Made by a program: the position numbers and the translations under genes
Part shown: piece after piece, positions 34,617-35,506 of the stretch
How the letters are laid out: each line of letters begins with the position of its first letter
How positions within the stretch are numbered: position 1 is the stretch's first letter
NCBI GenBank assembly: GCA_944331865.1
Contig: CALVIZ010000010.1
Location: forward strand, 1-35,506
Reading direction: 5' to 3'
DNA: 35,506 nucleotides
From: an uncultured Bacilli bacterium
GTDB lineage: Bacteria > Bacillota_I > Bacilli_A > RF39 > UBA660
The notes under the pieces: generated by a model
What the model was told of the DNA's origin: nothing
Databases searched by the model: none
What the model saw: only the letters and a program-made list of their open reading frames with translations

Positions 34617-34866
34617 ACTAATGCCTCCTTTCAAAAGGTATAGTATTAATCACTTATTTATTGCTAAAAGTCAAGTATTTAGGACTTAAAATATGGTTCC
34701 TAGAATGTTATTTATAACAAATTACAATAAAGTGGTAATAAATTATCTTGGACTCATTTAAGGTCTGATTATTCCAATATTTCTTAACTTATCAATACAT
34801 TTATAAGACAAAAAATACTTTGTTAAAAATGTGACAAAATGCTAAATATCTTATAATTATAAATCG
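34617..34866. other. Non-coding right end of the element
   Basis: No reading frame with a ribosome-binding site. It holds AAAGGAGG of the HTH gene, a short palindrome GTTAT-TT-ATAAC (34707-34718), and a possible rightward promoter with GTGACA (34831-34836) and TATAAT (34852-34857), spacing only 15. That promoter would transcribe the terminator hairpin at 34876. Nothing else is recognised. Confidence 0.5.
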
Positions 34867-34876
34867 CCCCCTGAAG
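34867..34876 (+). repeat. Right attachment-site repeat
   Basis: CCCCCTGAAG, same as 16513-16522. It is followed by a terminator GAGAGCA/TGCTCTC (34876-34882/34891-34897) and T-run, AAGGGTTT (34918-34925), and paired AGGTACA repeats, reproducing the arrangement at the left end. Confidence 0.5.
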
Positions 34877-34951
34877 AGAGCATTTAACCGTGCTCTCATT
34901 TTTTATGACCATTTTATAAGGGTTTGCGAGGTATCAGTATTGCTAAAATAA

Positions 34952-34974
34952 TTTTAGGTACAATTTAGGTACAA
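34952..34974 (+). repeat. Paired AGGTACA repeats, putative integrase arm sites (right copy)
   Basis: TTTTAGGTACA (34952-34962) and ATTTAGGTACAA (34963-34974), period 11, compared with the perfect 12-base tandem at 16580-16603. The shared AATTTTAGGTACA context supports homology of the two ends. Confidence 0.45.
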
Positions 34975-35051
34975 AAAAATCGAGTTTAAAAATAGTTCAT
35001 TGAAGAAAAGTGACGAAAGTGGCAAAAATCTTCAATGGATTTTTTAACGGT

Positions 35052-35082
35052 GATACGGATAAAATATTAATGATCCGTATGA
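35052..35082. repeat. Inverted repeat ATACGGAT/ATCCGTAT
   Basis: An 8-base perfect inverted repeat with a spacer of about 12 bases, just upstream of the strong promoter at 35123. Could be an operator; no regulator gene is visible nearby. Confidence 0.45.
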
Positions 35083-35122
35083 ATGAAAAAATAACATTAT
35101 TCCGCAAATGGCATAAAATATA

Positions 35123-35151
35123 TTGACATATTATTCCAGAAACGGTATAAT
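35123..35151 (+). promoter_or_regulatory. Perfect consensus promoter with no gene downstream in the window
   Basis: TTGACA (35123-35128), 17 bases, TATAAT (35146-35151). The start would be near 35158. No rightward reading frame with a start and ribosome-binding site follows in the next 290 bases, so the product is probably an RNA. Confidence 0.75.
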
Positions 35152-35157
35152 CTATAT

Positions 35158-35280
35158 ATAGAGACCAACTATAATGTGTCAATAGAAAATTGAACATTTT
35201 TGAAATATATTATGAAATAGTAAAAGTTGGCACGACGAAAAGACCGAACGTCGATAAATTTTTAAAAAATTCGGTCAGAT
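35158..35280 (+). ncRNA. Candidate structured RNA with an H-type pseudoknot
   Basis: CCAACT (35165-35170) pairs with AGTTGG (35225-35230), enclosing a smaller AATGT/ACATT plus CAAT/ATTG hairpin. Next, CGACG (35233-35237) pairs with CGTCG (35249-35253), while GACCGAA (35242-35248) pairs with TTCGGTC (35270-35276). The two stems interleave in the order A-B-A'-B' with no base between B and A', so they can stack coaxially. Loops are AAAA and a 16-base A/T-rich strand. This is canonical H-type pseudoknot geometry. Pseudoknots occur in type III antitoxin RNAs, riboswitches and other RNAs; no partner gene is in the window to decide. Confidence 0.5.
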
Positions 35281-35307
35281 TATGAAAATTAAATTTATTC
35301 CAATTTC

Positions 35308-35430
35308 CTTTTGACAAGCAGAAATATTTTTAAAGATTATAGTCGTTTAAGTGATTATTATTTTCAAAAAAATGAAAATAATAATCATTAAACTCCATTA
35401 AGGTAAAAAATATTTCTTTACTTGTAAAAA
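35308..35430. repeat. Large nested inverted repeat (MITE-like or structured RNA)
   Basis: An outer repeat, ACAAG (35314-35318) plus AGAAATATTTTT (35320-35331), pairs with AAAAATATTTCT (35406-35417) plus CTTGT (35421-35425), about 17 bp. Nested in it is a 20-bp hairpin: TTTAA, bulged G, then TGATTATTATTTTCA (35352-35366), six A, TGAAAATAATAATCA (35373-35387), TTAAA. There is no coding sequence. It could be a MITE, a cruciform, a terminator for both strands, or an ncRNA with a long stem such as a retron msd; none can be chosen from the window. Confidence 0.55.
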
Positions 35431-35447
35431 GTTTTCTCGGCATAAAA

Positions 35448-35506
35448 TTAATTTTCTAATTGTTCTTTGAATTCAACATTTTCTTTAAGCATATGAAATA
35501 TTACTC
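35448..35506 (-). CDS. Possible 3' end of a leftward gene cut by the window edge
   Basis: Reading leftward from the window edge, one frame is open for 18 codons ending VEFKEQLEN then TAA (complement of 35448-35450). Its composition is protein-like, but the piece is too short to identify or to be sure it is coding. Confidence 0.3.
   Translation of the reverse strand, partial: VIFHMLKENVEFKEQLEN

Larger units (their letters stand above)
16513..34876. mobile_element. Integrated mobilizable element carrying two defence cargo blocks
   Basis: An 18.4-kb segment between two CCCCCTGAAG direct repeats contains a tyrosine integrase, a MobV-like relaxase, a RepA-like helicase remnant and an Xis/HTH-like gene, all leftward. 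Two rightward blocks of defence genes (AbiE plus an ATPase; PIN plus type I restriction-modification plus a GmrSD-like protein) complete it. No type IV secretion genes are visible, so it would be mobilizable and not self-transmissible. Relaxase and repA both look damaged, so the element may now be immobile. The boundaries rest on a 10-base repeat plus shared flanking pattern. Confidence 0.6.
34877..35506. mobile_element. Possible left end of a second, tandem element
   Basis: Immediately right of the repeat, the order terminator hairpin, AAGGGTTT, two AGGTACA repeats, an inverted repeat (CATTGAAGA/TCTTCAATG, 34999-35037), and a perfect rightward promoter mirrors the left end of the first element, with different sequence between. 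This fits a second element integrated in tandem at the same site and continuing beyond the window. A single insertion with the original small RNA terminator displaced here is the alternative. Confidence 0.4.

Noticed and set aside
35346-35392. Simple rho-independent terminator
   Set aside because: A 20-bp AT-rich stem with an A6 loop and no T-run afterwards, nested in another inverted repeat, does not fit an ordinary terminator.
1-35506. CRISPR array or tRNA genes
   Set aside because: No set of regularly spaced identical repeats and no cloverleaf with a T-arm GTTC-type motif was seen on either strand by eye.

Overview
The window is AT-rich and carries strong AGGAGG ribosome-binding sites, TTGACA/TATAAT promoters and rho-independent terminators. 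Together these point to a low-GC Gram-positive bacterium of the Bacilli/Tenericutes-like gut lineages. Pyruvate:ferredoxin oxidoreductase suggests an anaerobe, and a FemAB-type transferase suggests a peptidoglycan wall. TGA acts as a stop (for example at the end of nifJ), so the standard bacterial code fits and the Mycoplasma code does not.

Bases 1-16500 are chromosomal backbone. The str operon (rpsL, rpsG, fusA) with tuf comes first. It is followed by an Xre-type repressor facing a surface protein gene that is broken by one in-frame stop, then a FemAB transferase, a DUF308 membrane protein, enolase, pyruvate:ferredoxin oxidoreductase, a lipoprotein and recG. Two candidate small RNA genes flank recG, one on each strand. 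They share a layout: two 5' hairpins, a CAACC/CCCC single-stranded stretch, and a final hairpin with a GNRA loop.

Bases 16513-34876 look like an integrated mobilizable element of about 18.4 kb. It is bounded by the direct repeat CCCCCTGAAG, which lies at the base of the terminator of the second small RNA. Its mobility module reads leftward: HTH protein, a 5'-truncated RepA-like helicase, a small HEPN-motif protein, a MobV-like relaxase split by a frameshift, and a tyrosine integrase. Two defence cargo blocks read rightward. The left block holds AbiEi/AbiEii, a zinc-ribbon protein and a RloC/PrrC-like ATPase. The right block holds a PIN-domain protein, HsdM, HsdS, HsdR, a DUF262/DUF1524 (GmrSD-like) protein and a small alpha/beta hydrolase. 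The right block starts exactly where repA loses its 5' end, so it probably inserted there.

At 34867 the same pattern seen at the left end recurs: CCCCCTGAAG, terminator hairpin, AAGGGTTT, then two AGGTACA repeats. This suggests a second, tandem element that runs out of the window. Its visible part has no complete gene. It has a perfect consensus promoter followed by sequence that can fold into an H-type pseudoknot, then a large nested inverted repeat. This RNA-rich end and the small-RNA attachment site are the least explained parts of the window.
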